23,852 nucleotides of DNA from CAZOKZ01 sp964580585 (GCA_964580585.1 CAZOKZ010000065.1:1-23852), one strand, 5' to 3'; positions 7,775 through 16,239 are shown, numbered from the stretch's first letter. Notes: generated by a model not told the origin, from the sequence alone. A program made the numbers and translations.

Positions 7775-8623
7775 ATGCCCCCGATGATCGAAATCAAGGA
7801 CGTACATAAGTCCTTTGGCCCCAAGGTTATATATCGGGGGTTGAACCTCACGGTCGAGGAAGGCGAAACCCACGCGGTGATCGGGCGATCGGGCGAGGGC
7901 AAGTCCGTGCTGCTCAAACACATCTGCGGATTGCTCGAAGCCGACCGCGGCGAGGTCTGGGTGGACGGCATGCAGGTGCAAATGTACGATCAGCAGTCGT
8001 TACAGTTTATCCGCGACCGCGTTACCATGGTGTTTCAAATGGGAGCGCTGTTCGATTCACTGACGGTGCGGGAAAACGTTGGGTTTTATCTGGAAAACAA
8101 CAGCAAAAAAAGCACCGAGGAAATCGACCGCATTTGTAATGAGTTGCTCGAGGAAGTGAACCTGCCGGATACGGGTCACTTGCTACCCGCGGAACTCAGC
8201 GGTGGCATGCGCAAGCGCGTGGGCCTGGCTCGCGGATTGGCCGTGGGACCGAAAATCGTGCTTTACGACGAACCTACAACAGGGCTCGATCCCGTAACAA
8301 CAGACGTGATCGGGGATTTGATCGTCAAAACGCGCGAAAAACACAATGTGACCTCGATTGTCGTGACACACGATATGAACAGCGCCTACAAGATTGCCGA
8401 CCGAATCAGCATGCTGTACGAAGGGCGCATTATCTTCACTGGTACACCCGATGAAATTCGCGAAAGCGACCACCCGGTGGTGTATCAGTTTATCAACGGT
8501 TTGTCGGTTGGCCCCATTACAGCCACCGAAGACGAAGACGTGCAGCGACTTTCGACCGAGATGGTGAATCGGTCTTTGATGATCCGTCGAATCAAGTCGA
8601 TGGACGACCATATGGACGACTAA
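7775..8623 (+). CDS. mlaF: MlaF-like ABC transporter ATP-binding protein (lipid transport)
   Basis: ATPase subunit of an MCE-type ABC transporter that moves phospholipids between inner and outer membranes, acting on the cytoplasmic face of the inner membrane. GAGGA 7 nt upstream supports the ATG at 7775 (282 residues). All ABC motifs are intact: Walker A GRSGEGKS, the signature LSGGMRKR, Walker B IVLYDEPTTGLDP and the H-loop VVTHD. SGGMRKR and the LFDSLTVRENV segment are characteristic of the MlaF/Ttg2A branch. The next gene encodes the MCE partner 12 nt downstream. The permease gene that normally neighbours mlaF is not in the window, so it must be encoded elsewhere. Family assignment is firm; transport direction is not determined by sequence. 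Confidence 0.92.
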   Translation: MPPMIEIKDVHKSFGPKVIYRGLNLTVEEGETHAVIGRSGEGKSVLLKHICGLLEADRGEVWVDGMQVQMYDQQSLQFIRDRVTMVFQMGALFDSLTVRENVGFYLENNSKKSTEEIDRICNELLEEVNLPDTGHLLPAELSGGMRKRVGLARGLAVGPKIVLYDEPTTGLDPVTTDVIGDLIVKTREKHNVTSIVVTHDMNSAYKIADRISMLYEGRIIFTGTPDEIRESDHPVVYQFINGLSVGPITATEDEDVQRLSTEMVNRSLMIRRIKSMDDHMDD

Positions 8624-8635
8624 CGGGAACTCAAT

Positions 8636-9796
8636 ATGAAGCGCAAAAAAACAACGAGCGATACCGTCGTTGGGTTGTTCGTCATTCTGGGAATCATCGC
8701 GGTCAATCTGGTGACGTTCGTGATTCGCGACGACATTTTTGGCGGCACGACAAAGATCAAGGTGACGTTCAACACGGTCAGCGGACTCGAAGTCGGTTCG
8801 CCGGTGCTGGTCAGTGGCATCAATGGAGGCCGCGTGGGCAGTATTCGCTATGTTCCCGAGGATAAACGACCTAACGTTAAATCACGCAATGGCGAAATTC
8901 TGGATGCACAACCTGTTGTTGTCACGATGGTGGTGCGGTCAAAGTTCCCCGTTTACGATAACGCCCGTGTTCGGTTGGTCCAACAAGGTTTCATCGGCGA
9001 TAAGCGCGTGGAAATCGATCCCGGCACACCCGACGGCGGCGCAAAGCTGATCGACAACGATTCGCCCCCGTTGCGCGGCGAGCCCTTCTTCGACATGGAA
9101 CGCGTCTTTATCCAAGCCGAGCAGGTAGTGGACGATTTACAAGCCACGGTGGCCAGCTTTCGCGAATTTGCCACCGACGACGAGAATATCGCCACAATCC
9201 GTAAAACGATCGAGAATTTGAATCGTTCCGTCGAAAAAATGCACACGTATCTTGTCACAAACGAAGAGAACGTGACCGCATCGGTAGCAAACATTCGTGA
9301 AATTTCGGAAGACGTGAAAGAATTTTCGGAACGCGCGAAAATCTTCTTCGCCGAAGAAGGGCGCTTGGACGAAATCACCGGCAACGCGGACGCAACGATC
9401 AAAGACCTGCGCGGCCAGCTCAACGACATCACCACCAAAGCCGAAGAAACCATCGATTCGATCAACAAAACCGTGGTGCAGATCGATGAACGCAGCGCCC
9501 GCATGACCGATTCCGCCGTCAGTTTCATGGACGACACAAAAGGCGATTTCCGCGCGTTGAGCAATAATCTGCAGGAAACAAGCACCAATCTGGACGCGGT
9601 GATTCGCAAAATCAAACGTGGCGAAGGCACCGTTGGACGATTGCTGACGGATCCGAAGCCGTTCGAGGATTTGAAAGATTCGATCTCAACGCTGAACAGC
9701 TTCATCGCAGGTAACGAAGACCGATTCTACGATACACGCATCGAATATGAAATGCCTGCTGCTTCGAGAATGAAGGACACTCCAACGGATGAATGA
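8636..9796 (+). CDS. mlaD: MlaD/MCE family lipid-transport protein
   Basis: Substrate-binding MCE protein, anchored in the inner membrane and projecting into the periplasm. One N-terminal transmembrane helix spans about residues 11-31 (VVGLFVILGIIAVNLVTFVI). One MCE domain follows at about 39-140: FNTVSGLEVGSPVLVSGINGG, then VRLVQQGFIGDKRVEI. A small polar insert (PEDKRPNVKSRNGE) interrupts the domain. After it comes a long, charged, helical region (about 155-345) with regular spacing of hydrophobics. This is the needle or coiled-coil extension seen in longer MCE proteins rather than the short 180-residue E. coli MlaD. The gene starts 12 nt after mlaF and overlaps the next start by 8 nt, so the three are probably co-transcribed. 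Confidence 0.9.
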   Translation: MKRKKTTSDTVVGLFVILGIIAVNLVTFVIRDDIFGGTTKIKVTFNTVSGLEVGSPVLVSGINGGRVGSIRYVPEDKRPNVKSRNGEILDAQPVVVTMVVRSKFPVYDNARVRLVQQGFIGDKRVEIDPGTPDGGAKLIDNDSPPLRGEPFFDMERVFIQAEQVVDDLQATVASFREFATDDENIATIRKTIENLNRSVEKMHTYLVTNEENVTASVANIREISEDVKEFSERAKIFFAEEGRLDEITGNADATIKDLRGQLNDITTKAEETIDSINKTVVQIDERSARMTDSAVSFMDDTKGDFRALSNNLQETSTNLDAVIRKIKRGEGTVGRLLTDPKPFEDLKDSISTLNSFIAGNEDRFYDTRIEYEMPAASRMKDTPTDE

Positions 9797-11414
9797 CGCG
9801 GACAGGGACTCTCCCGCTCCCTTGGCATGGAGATCGTATCTCTGGCTGGGTTTGATCGTCTTTTTTGCGCATCTGGCGGTGACATCGGGGCACCTGATGT
9901 CGCCGGATGGCGAACTGATGTACCGCACGACCGAAGCGTTGGCGCTTCGCGGCGAATTGCATGTGCTTCCACTCGAATATATCGAAGAAGCCGGTGGCCT
10001 TGTCGTTCCACCGGACCAAACATTCGCCACCGTCCAAGGACGGAATGGCTATTTTTACGCTCAATATCTTCCCCTTCAATCCGTCCTCAGCGTCCCGTTG
10101 GTCTGGCTGGCGGAATTAACCCGACCGCTCTTCGCCGAATGGTTTGCGACAACGCTTCCCAACACCTACCGCCATCCCACACTCGCTCCCGAACTGATGT
10201 GGCGACGAGGCGTGGTGGTAATGTACTTCAATCCGCTGATCGAGTCCTTGACCGCTTTGCTGCTGATGCGGTGTGCGGCATTTTTAACCGGCGGTAACCG
10301 ACGCGCAGGCTGGGGAGTGGCATTACTCTGGGCGCTGACCACGGTGGCGTGGCCTCATTCGCGAACTTATTTCACGGAACCGCTGGCGGGAATGTTCGCG
10401 CTGCTGGCGCTCGATCAATTGTTACGTTGGTACAAAACTCCGCTCTGCTCGGAAACGTCAAAGACCCGTCTGCGCCAGATGATCGTCCTGGGTGGCGCGC
10501 TTGCGGCAGGAATCTGGACACGCATGGATTCAGCGCTGTTGGCATTTGGTTTGGGATTAGCCCTTGCGATTGGCGGCGAATGGAAACGTCGTCGCGAGTC
10601 GGCGTTTGGCGATTCCAAAGGCCATTTTCCCCTGCGCGATTACACGGTCTCTGGCGCGCTTGTCCTTGGCTCGTACGTGGCGCTGCTGGCGTTCAACCAC
10701 TGGCGATTTGCAGGCGTGGGATCGCTGTTTGGCGGTGGGTACAGCGACCAATCCGAAGGCGTCAAACTCAGTACCCCATTGCTCGTTGGCCTGCATGGCT
10801 TGTTGATGTCGCCGGGCAAGGGCCTCTTTTTCTTCAGCCCAGGATTGTTGCTTGGAATATGGGGATGGCGGCGTGCGCCGCGCGACCGGCGGTGGGCATT
10901 AGCGCTCGCGGCGGGCGGATTTCTGCCATTCGCGTTTGTGATGGTCAAGTGGCAGAACTGGGATGGCGGCTGGTGCTGGGGACCGCGCCATTTAGTTCAA
11001 CTGCATATTCCACTCATGCTGGGGGCTGCGTTTGTACTCGAAGGCTGGATGACATCCGCACGTCGAATTACCCTGACCATTATCGCCATTGTCGGTGGCA
11101 CCGTGCAATTGTTCGGCAGCTTGCAATCGCCACTCGATTACTATCATGAAATGTTCCTGACACCGAACGATGACCTGGCTTACACGCTCAGTTACCGCGG
11201 AATGGAATCGGCCGTTTTCCAACAACATTATCGCATCACCATCCTCGGCGAATCCGGACAACCGATCGGTATCGCCCCTCCCGCTGTTCTCCCCGCCCCC
11301 ATGGTCGAAAGCCTCTACGTGCCGCAACACTCGCAATGGAACGCTTACCCGTTGATGCTCAAAACCGGTTACTGCGACTGGTGGCTGCTCGCGCAAATGT
11401 TGCCTGAAAATTAA
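9789..11414 (+). CDS. GT-C (GT39/ArnT-like) multi-pass membrane glycosyltransferase
   Basis: A 541-residue polytopic inner-membrane protein with about nine to eleven hydrophobic helices. The first is LWLGLIVFFAHLAV at about 18-31. It is followed by an acidic loop, SPDGELMYRTTEAL (38-51), in the position of the catalytic acidic residue of GT-C enzymes that use lipid-linked sugar donors. Other GT39-like features are YFTEPLAGMFALLAL, RMDSALLAFGLGLAL and WGPRHLVQLHIPLML near the end of the membrane region. A periplasmic C-terminal tail of about 100 residues follows. The ATG lies inside the mlaD 3' end (8-nt overlap), which implies translational coupling with the lipid transporter. Donor and acceptor are unknown; glycosylation of a lipid, protein or envelope polymer is possible. 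Confidence 0.75.
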   Translation: MNDADRDSPAPLAWRSYLWLGLIVFFAHLAVTSGHLMSPDGELMYRTTEALALRGELHVLPLEYIEEAGGLVVPPDQTFATVQGRNGYFYAQYLPLQSVLSVPLVWLAELTRPLFAEWFATTLPNTYRHPTLAPELMWRRGVVVMYFNPLIESLTALLLMRCAAFLTGGNRRAGWGVALLWALTTVAWPHSRTYFTEPLAGMFALLALDQLLRWYKTPLCSETSKTRLRQMIVLGGALAAGIWTRMDSALLAFGLGLALAIGGEWKRRRESAFGDSKGHFPLRDYTVSGALVLGSYVALLAFNHWRFAGVGSLFGGGYSDQSEGVKLSTPLLVGLHGLLMSPGKGLFFFSPGLLLGIWGWRRAPRDRRWALALAAGGFLPFAFVMVKWQNWDGGWCWGPRHLVQLHIPLMLGAAFVLEGWMTSARRITLTIIAIVGGTVQLFGSLQSPLDYYHEMFLTPNDDLAYTLSYRGMESAVFQQHYRITILGESGQPIGIAPPAVLPAPMVESLYVPQHSQWNAYPLMLKTGYCDWWLLAQMLPEN

Positions 11415-11525
11415 ATGCGAGATCATTTGATCTGTGGAAATAACACTATCGCCCAACTCAGTTTCAATTTCCCGCAAATTTTTCAAAAATCGACATTCCC
11501 AACAAAAAAAACGTCGTCGATTCAC

Positions 11526-11631
11526 TTGACATGGAATTCTAAAAGTCACCATACAGTTCCCGTTGTCCATCACTGCTTTGCCCCTTCCACACCAAGTCCG
11601 GAATGTCTCATTTCGGTGTGGGAAAACAGTG
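11526..11631 (+). promoter_or_regulatory. Promoter-like -35 and nested 5' leader stem-loop of the secreted repeat protein gene
   Basis: A perfect TTGACA lies at 11526-11531; the matching -10 is weak (CATACA, 18 nt on). Downstream is a nested inverted repeat: CCACACC (11587-11593) with GGTGTGG (11615-11621), inside CACTG (11571-11575) with CAGTG (11627-11631). A strong ribosome site (GGGAGGT, 11669-11675) follows 8 nt before the ATG. The structure would fall in the 5' leader and could be cis-regulatory. The remainder of the 11415-11683 gap shows nothing recognisable. Confidence 0.4.
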
Positions 11632-11683
11632 CCAAGTTTTGTGATGATAAAAAATTTACATTTTCCTTGGGAGGTCATCTCAG

Positions 11684-14167
11684 ATGAGTTTTGGATTTAT
11701 GAAACGAATGCCGACGACGATCGGTACCCTTACTGGCAGCGCAGTGATATTCGGGAGCATTTGCAGTTACGCTGGGCCAGGAGGAGGCGGCGGATTCACG
11801 CCACCAACACCGCCGCCATACCAACGGGTGGGTCCGGTTATTACCGTTTCGGTGGCGGAAAATTCCACCATGAATTTGGGATATAAAGACATCGATCAAG
11901 GTCAAACGGCAGCACGAACAATCACGATTACTCACATCGGTAGCCAAACGGTTTATTTCCAGAACGGAGGACTCCTAAAGGCAGGAACCAATCCCAACGA
12001 TTTTATTGTTTCCGGTTCCACAGCTCCCATTTATCCCGGTCAAACGCGCACGATCAGCGTTTATTTCGATCCGAGCATCACGGAAACCCGCACCGCGACG
12101 CTAACGATCAACACCAATAACATCGATGACTCGTCAATCGGGCCAATCAATTTGCTGGGCGTGGGTACTTCGAGCACACCTGTCAAAGTGACGCCCAATA
12201 ATGCAACGTTCCCCGAAACAGTCATTGGCGATACAGCAAGTTCAACTCTAATGATTGAAAACCGTTCGCCACAGTCGGCATATTTTTATTCTGTGAACAT
12301 CACAGGGGAGAATACGCCTGCATTCAGCCAAAGCATGGTAACTTCACTCCTTGGCTCGGGTGAATCGCGCTCGATACCTGTGGCATTTTCCCCTTATAGT
12401 TCCGGCGAAGCAACTGCGACCCTGAGCATTCAAACCTCCAAGGGCTCGGCAACTGTGCCTCTTTCCGGATCCGGCGTCACAGCACTCGAAGTCTTTCCGA
12501 CGGCGTTGGATTTCGGACATCGCGCGATTAATGAAACTTCACTGCCGATGAATATCACGTTGTATAACAAGTCCAACTCATCGCCGCTGACAATTTCGGA
12601 GATCGAACAGCTAGGGAATTCAGGAGCTGATTTCAACCTGGATCAGTCTCCGATCACACTGGCGCCCGGCGAAACACGTAATTTATCAGTTACAGTCACA
12701 CCATTTGATATAGGGGACACACATTCTTATCTAACCTTAGAATCGGACCGTGGATTTGAAATGGTGGATTTGCTCGTCGATGGATCGAACTATCTTCGTC
12801 TTGATCCACCCGTGGCAGACTTTGGACTGCACCTCGATAGTGCACCCGCCGACAGCATCACTATCAATGTCGAGAATACTTCCCCTGAAAGCATTTCGAT
12901 CGATGAATTTTCACTCGACGGAAGCAATTCATTTACCATGACGGCTCCCACGCCTGGAACACTCGCACCGGGCGAATCGACTTCTCTGTCAATTAATGCG
13001 ACTTCTATATCAAACGCACAACACCAGCTTCATGAAACTGCAATGAGTACGATCCGAAATTTGCGTGGCGATACAAATCTCCGTATTCAGCGTAATACGG
13101 GACCGAGTAACGTTTCATTTGGTGAAGGGACTTTGATCGACCCCAAGTGGCATTCAACAAATCAAAAATGGTATATCATTTACCCTACCGAACTTCAGGA
13201 AGGCCAAGAATCGACTAATTTTGAAGTAGTTCACCCCGGACACGACATTTTGATTTCTGGAGATGGCTTTGATGTTTATTCAGTAGATGAGTATGGGAAT
13301 AGAAGTTTTATTACCGGTATCAATGTGAAAATCGAGGGGAGAAATGTCGAGTTAGGCGAATTCCACCTAACTCCTTCATTGCAAGGTCATTTCGGTCAAG
13401 ATGCTACTCCAGATCCACCACATTGTCTTTATGCATCTGCAGGTGTTTTCAGAGCGAAAGATGGCGAAAAGGGACAGCGTGGGGGCAGTCTGTTTGTAAA
13501 TGCGAGTGATACGATTGTTTATGCCAGCGATTTGAATTTCAGCGGGGGCGATGGAGGGTATGGAGCAACTGCCTGTCCCAAATACGACGTCCGACCTGAA
13601 ACCGCAATACCACCTGTTCAAGGATTTCTTGCTGATGATGGAGGAAATGGTGGCAATGGTGGATTGGGAGGCTGCGCCCAATTCAACTGCCAGACATTTA
13701 TTTGGGGGGATTTTCAGTCGATTACGGTAAATGGAGGCGATGGAGGCGATGGAGGAAATGGCGGTGACGTATTTCCTCAATTCAACAGAAACTGCGGAGT
13801 AAGCCCTGGGACAGGAGGGAATGGCGGACGTGGTGGTGATACGGGCTTTGTCGAAATTAGTTGCTCTAATATGTATGGAAATACGGGTGCCGTCATCGCC
13901 TACGCTGGAAATGGTGGCTATGGAGGAAGAGGAGGAACAACCACAAGTGGCTCGTCTGGGTTACGATGTATAGGTGGAAACGGAGGGGATGGTGGTAATA
14001 GCAATAAAAGCGATATCCTTGGTTTCACACCAAATCCGGGCTCCATATTCAAAGGCGGCGACTATGGGCATGGCGGCAATCCTGGAATATTCTTTATTTG
14101 TGGTTTGTGGGATGTATATATGCGTGGACAATTTGGAAGAGATGGAATCGAAGGAAGTACTAAATAA
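11684..14167 (+). CDS. Secreted protein with four ASH-like beta domains and a glycine-rich tail
   Basis: An 827-residue predicted exported protein. A signal peptide covers residues 1-30 (hydrophobic TLTGSAVIFGSIC, cleavage after SYA), followed by a Gly/Pro linker. Four tandem choice-of-anchor-D/ASH-like immunoglobulin-fold units lie at about 52-163, 165-264, 266-368 and 369-445. Their hallmarks are 'DFG' in the later units, 'LAPGET/LAPGES' and closing 'GSG'-like turns. The region at about 450-615 is not recognised. From about 619 to the end the protein is dominated by GGDGG, GGNGG and GGRGG repeats with scattered cysteines, possibly a polyglycine-type fold. No sortase, PEP-CTERM or autotransporter signal is seen at the C-terminus. 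The ATG has a good GGGAGGT site 8 nt upstream. The 3' half is A+T-richer and purine-biased compared with neighbours. A surface or matrix role is likely; function is not established. Confidence 0.8.
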   Translation: MSFGFMKRMPTTIGTLTGSAVIFGSICSYAGPGGGGGFTPPTPPPYQRVGPVITVSVAENSTMNLGYKDIDQGQTAARTITITHIGSQTVYFQNGGLLKAGTNPNDFIVSGSTAPIYPGQTRTISVYFDPSITETRTATLTINTNNIDDSSIGPINLLGVGTSSTPVKVTPNNATFPETVIGDTASSTLMIENRSPQSAYFYSVNITGENTPAFSQSMVTSLLGSGESRSIPVAFSPYSSGEATATLSIQTSKGSATVPLSGSGVTALEVFPTALDFGHRAINETSLPMNITLYNKSNSSPLTISEIEQLGNSGADFNLDQSPITLAPGETRNLSVTVTPFDIGDTHSYLTLESDRGFEMVDLLVDGSNYLRLDPPVADFGLHLDSAPADSITINVENTSPESISIDEFSLDGSNSFTMTAPTPGTLAPGESTSLSINATSISNAQHQLHETAMSTIRNLRGDTNLRIQRNTGPSNVSFGEGTLIDPKWHSTNQKWYIIYPTELQEGQESTNFEVVHPGHDILISGDGFDVYSVDEYGNRSFITGINVKIEGRNVELGEFHLTPSLQGHFGQDATPDPPHCLYASAGVFRAKDGEKGQRGGSLFVNASDTIVYASDLNFSGGDGGYGATACPKYDVRPETAIPPVQGFLADDGGNGGNGGLGGCAQFNCQTFIWGDFQSITVNGGDGGDGGNGGDVFPQFNRNCGVSPGTGGNGGRGGDTGFVEISCSNMYGNTGAVIAYAGNGGYGGRGGTTTSGSSGLRCIGGNGGDGGNSNKSDILGFTPNPGSIFKGGDYGHGGNPGIFFICGLWDVYMRGQFGRDGIEGSTK
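13540..14100 (+). repeat. In-frame GGA/GGN codon repeats encoding a Gly-rich region
   Basis: Recurrent purine-rich 6- to 9-nt units such as GGAGGCGAT and GGAAATGGC occur in clusters near 13545, 13640, 13735, 13815, 13910 and 13975. They encode GGxGGx repeats within the secreted protein gene. Units are degenerate and separated by unique sequence, so this is protein-level repetition rather than a simple tandem array. Confidence 0.8.
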
Positions 14168-14192
14168 CTTTGGAATGTGATACAGATAAACT

Positions 14193-14226
14193 TTCGCCCG
14201 GCGGACCATTTCATCCGCCGGGCGAA
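14193..14226. terminator. Strong bidirectional terminator hairpin
   Basis: A perfect 12-bp stem (TTCGCCCGGCGG at 14193-14204, CCGCCGGGCGAA at 14215-14226) with a 10-nt loop lies between convergent genes ending at 14167 and 14268. GTTATTTAA follows on + and AGTTTATC on -. The position and T-rich flanks indicate termination on both strands. Confidence 0.85.
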
Positions 14227-14267
14227 GTTATTTAACGACCATGATTTCAACATGAACTCGACAACGT

Positions 14268-15422
14268 TCACGCGCGTGTGCGTTCGAGCGCCCCGGCTAA
14301 ATCCTCGACCAGATCGTCACCGTTTTCGATGCCAACCGACAGGCGAATGGTGCCATCGGTGATGCCCATCGCGGCGCGTTGCGCTTCGGTCAGCACCGCG
14401 TGGCTCATCGTCGGTGGATGGCAAACGAGCGATTCGACCCCGCCGAGGCTTTCGGCAAAGAAGAAATACTCCAACCCTGCGATGAACTTGTTCACGGCGT
14501 CGCGACCGCCCTTCAGTTCAAACGTCACCATGCCGCCGAAGCCGTCCATCTGGCGCTTTGCCAGCTCATGCTGCGGGTGCGACGGCAAGCCGGGGTAACA
14601 CACGTCGCTGGCGAGCGGATGCCCCTCCAGAAATTTCGCAATCTGGAGCGCGTTGGCTTCGTGCGCGCGCATGCGGAGCGAGAGCGTTTTGAGCCCGCGC
14701 AACGACAGGTAACAATCGAACGGGCTGGGCACCCCACCGACGGTGTTCTGGTAGAAATAGAACGCCTCGTGCAATTTCGGGTCGTTCGTCACGACGGCGC
14801 CGCCGATCACGTCGCTGTGGCCCGCGATGTATTTCGTGGTCGAGTGCAGGACGACGCTCGCACCGAGGTCGAGCGGGCGCTGGAAATATGGCGACGCGAA
14901 CGTGTTATCGACCACGACGGGAATGCCATGGCGTTTGCCGATTTCGGCGACGGCGGCGATATCAATCAGTTGCAACTTCGGATTCGTCGGCGTTTCGATC
15001 CAAAGGTAGCGCGTTTTCGGCGTAATGGCGGCTTCGAATTCCGCCATGTCGTTACCGCCAACGTAGGTGAACGTCGTCTGGCGCTTCTTGTAGAACGACT
15101 CGAACAGGCGCAACGTACCGCCATACAAATTTACGGCCGCGACAACATGATCGCCGGGTTCCATCGGCGAGAGCACGGCGTCGGTGGCGCACATTCCCGA
15201 GGCAAACGCGAGACCTTGTTCGGCGTTTTCCAGCGCGGCGATGCATTGTTCGAGCGCGCGGCGCGTGGGATTGCCCGAGCGCGAGTATTCAAACCCGCTG
15301 GCGTCGGGACGACCGACCTCCTGGAATTTGAACGTCGTGGATTGGTAAATCGGGGTAATGACGGCGCCGGTGGCGGGATCGACGTCCTGACCGACACGAA
15401 TGGCTTTGGTTTCAAACCGCAT
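14268..15422 (-). CDS. Cystathionine gamma-synthase/gamma-lyase family PLP enzyme
   Basis: Fold-type I PLP enzyme of trans-sulfuration, acting in the cytoplasm on cystathionine or an activated homoserine. AAGGAG 9 nt upstream fixes the ATG at 15422 (384 residues); a longer frame to 15644 runs through repeat-like sequence and is not used. Features seen: ITPIYQSTTF (22-31), YSRSGNPTR (46-54, supplying phosphate contacts across the dimer) and FASGMCAT (73-80). Y100 in NLYGGT is the ring-stacking tyrosine, D172 in VVVDNTFASP contacts the PLP nitrogen, and K197 in HSTTKY is the Schiff-base lysine. GGVESLVCHPPTMSHA lies near the C-terminus. Sequence does not separate MetB (synthase) from gamma-lyase or O-acetylhomoserine sulfhydrylase-like activity, so no symbol is given. 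It stands alone, downstream of a structured non-coding region. Confidence 0.93.
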   Translation of the reverse strand: MRFETKAIRVGQDVDPATGAVITPIYQSTTFKFQEVGRPDASGFEYSRSGNPTRRALEQCIAALENAEQGLAFASGMCATDAVLSPMEPGDHVVAAVNLYGGTLRLFESFYKKRQTTFTYVGGNDMAEFEAAITPKTRYLWIETPTNPKLQLIDIAAVAEIGKRHGIPVVVDNTFASPYFQRPLDLGASVVLHSTTKYIAGHSDVIGGAVVTNDPKLHEAFYFYQNTVGGVPSPFDCYLSLRGLKTLSLRMRAHEANALQIAKFLEGHPLASDVCYPGLPSHPQHELAKRQMDGFGGMVTFELKGGRDAVNKFIAGLEYFFFAESLGGVESLVCHPPTMSHAVLTEAQRAAMGITDGTIRLSVGIENGDDLVEDLAGALERTRA

Positions 15423-15611
15423 GGGAACTGCTCCTTGAGGGGTTTTCCAGGCGATTGTCAGCGCCGCAAGCTCCAGGCGCGCAAGGCAAGGGCGATGGGA
15501 GCGTACTTTGGGGTACGTGACCAAGCCCCCAACCCAACAACACTTCTTCGACGCGCAACGCAGAGATTGCGGATGCTGCAAGCGTCCTGGTGGTCTCGCA
15601 GCCGCCTCGGG

Positions 15612-15676
15612 AGCAGGCCGCGAAAGAGCGCGTGTTGTACGCACGCCGGGGCGGATCGATCAAGGAGGAAGTGGGG
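15612..15676 (+). repeat. 65-nt direct repeat, copy 1
   Basis: It begins AGCAGGCCGCGAAAGAGCGC and ends with a purine-rich AAGGAGGAAGTGGGG stretch. It matches 16240-16304 in the same orientation with about eight mismatches and no gaps when aligned by eye. It flanks the palindrome cluster on the left. Confidence 0.85.
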
Positions 15677-15697
15677 GGAAACGCGGGATGGTATCAC

Positions 15698-15786
15698 GCC
15701 CTTTCAGGGCTTGGTGTGCAAATAACATCTGTCCCAGGGCTTCGCTTCGCTCCGCCCTGGGCTTAGGAATCGTGCCCCGTTGGGGC
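15698..15786 (+). repeat. REP-like three-palindrome module, forward copy
   Basis: Three GC-rich palindromes in order: GCCCT-TTC-AGGGC (15698-15710), CCCAGGGC/GCCCTGGG (15733-15740 and 15754-15761, loop rich in TTCGC) and GCCCC-GTT-GGGGC (15774-15786). The linker CTTAGGAAT between the second and third is shared with the inverted copy at 16035-16125. Similar dispersed extragenic palindromes are mobilised by REP-associated transposases in other bacteria; no such transposase is in this window. Confidence 0.8.
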
Positions 15787-15830
15787 GTTTTGACTCCCAG
15801 CGAACAAGAGGTACACTGTCGTTGAGAAAC

Positions 15831-15897
15831 ATCATTGCTATGTACTTGGTCGTCTTCTCGCACCACTGGAGAACAAGCTTCAACACCATGCAATGAT
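15831..15897. repeat. Central long imperfect hairpin
   Basis: Nested pairings share one axis: ATCATTGCTATG (15831-15842) with CATGCAATGAT (15887-15897), CTTG (15845-15848) with CAAG (15874-15877), and TTCTC (15855-15859) with GAGAA (15869-15873). The loop is GCACCACTG. It could form a cruciform in DNA or a long stem in RNA. Confidence 0.7.
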
Positions 15898-15908
15898 ATT
15901 CACAAAGA

Positions 15909-15928
15909 CGGCCCAACGGGCCGGTTTT
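15909..15928 (+). repeat. GGCCC-AAC-GGGCC palindrome followed by T-run
   Basis: A 6-bp stem (CGGCCC/GGGCCG, 15909-15923) with an AAC loop is followed by GTTTTTG. It resembles the third palindrome of the neighbouring REP-like modules and also has the form of a weak intrinsic terminator on the plus strand. Confidence 0.5.
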
Positions 15929-16034
15929 TGCCGAGAAGTTTTCTCCGAAGCAACGAATGATCTACATAAATAAGGTTTACGCCATTCCTGCAGCCTGCGA
16001 CTTCTGACGTTCCGACGGATACGGGCATTTTGTT

Positions 16035-16125
16035 GCCCCAACGGGGCGCAATTCCTTAGCCTGGGGCAAGCGCGAAGCGCGTCGCCCCAGGTGCGGGACG
16101 CATGTTTTCCAAGCCCTGACAGGGC
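16035..16125 (-). repeat. REP-like three-palindrome module, inverted copy
   Basis: Read on the minus strand it has the same order as the copy at 15698-15786: GCCCT-GTC-AGGGC (16125-16113), CCTGGGGC/GCCCCAGG (16091-16084 and 16067-16060) with a TTCGC-containing loop, linker CTAAGGAAT, then GCCCC-GTT-GGGGC (16047-16035). Loop and arm changes are compensated, so pairing is preserved although the sequences differ. Confidence 0.8.
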
Positions 16126-16239
16126 GAAATACCCCGTAAACTCACCGCGCCTTCCAACCGAAAACCGACCGTCAAAATCGACGACAATCGTACCTGTGAA
16201 AATCAATAATGAAGTTAAATAACCGAAAAGTTTCTCGAT

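Noticed and set aside
13540..14100. Short GGA-rich repeats considered as a CRISPR or VNTR array
   Set aside because: Units are degenerate, in codon register and without uniform spacers; they encode a Gly-rich protein region.
14379..15725. 448-codon open frame on + opposite the trans-sulfuration gene
   Set aside because: It is the antisense shadow of a clear PLP enzyme and runs into repeat sequence; its translation is Arg/Phe/Gly-rich with no domain pattern.
15909..15928. GGCCC-AAC-GGGCC with T-run as terminator of a hidden plus-strand gene
   Set aside because: No credible gene precedes it; it is more easily explained as part of the palindrome family.
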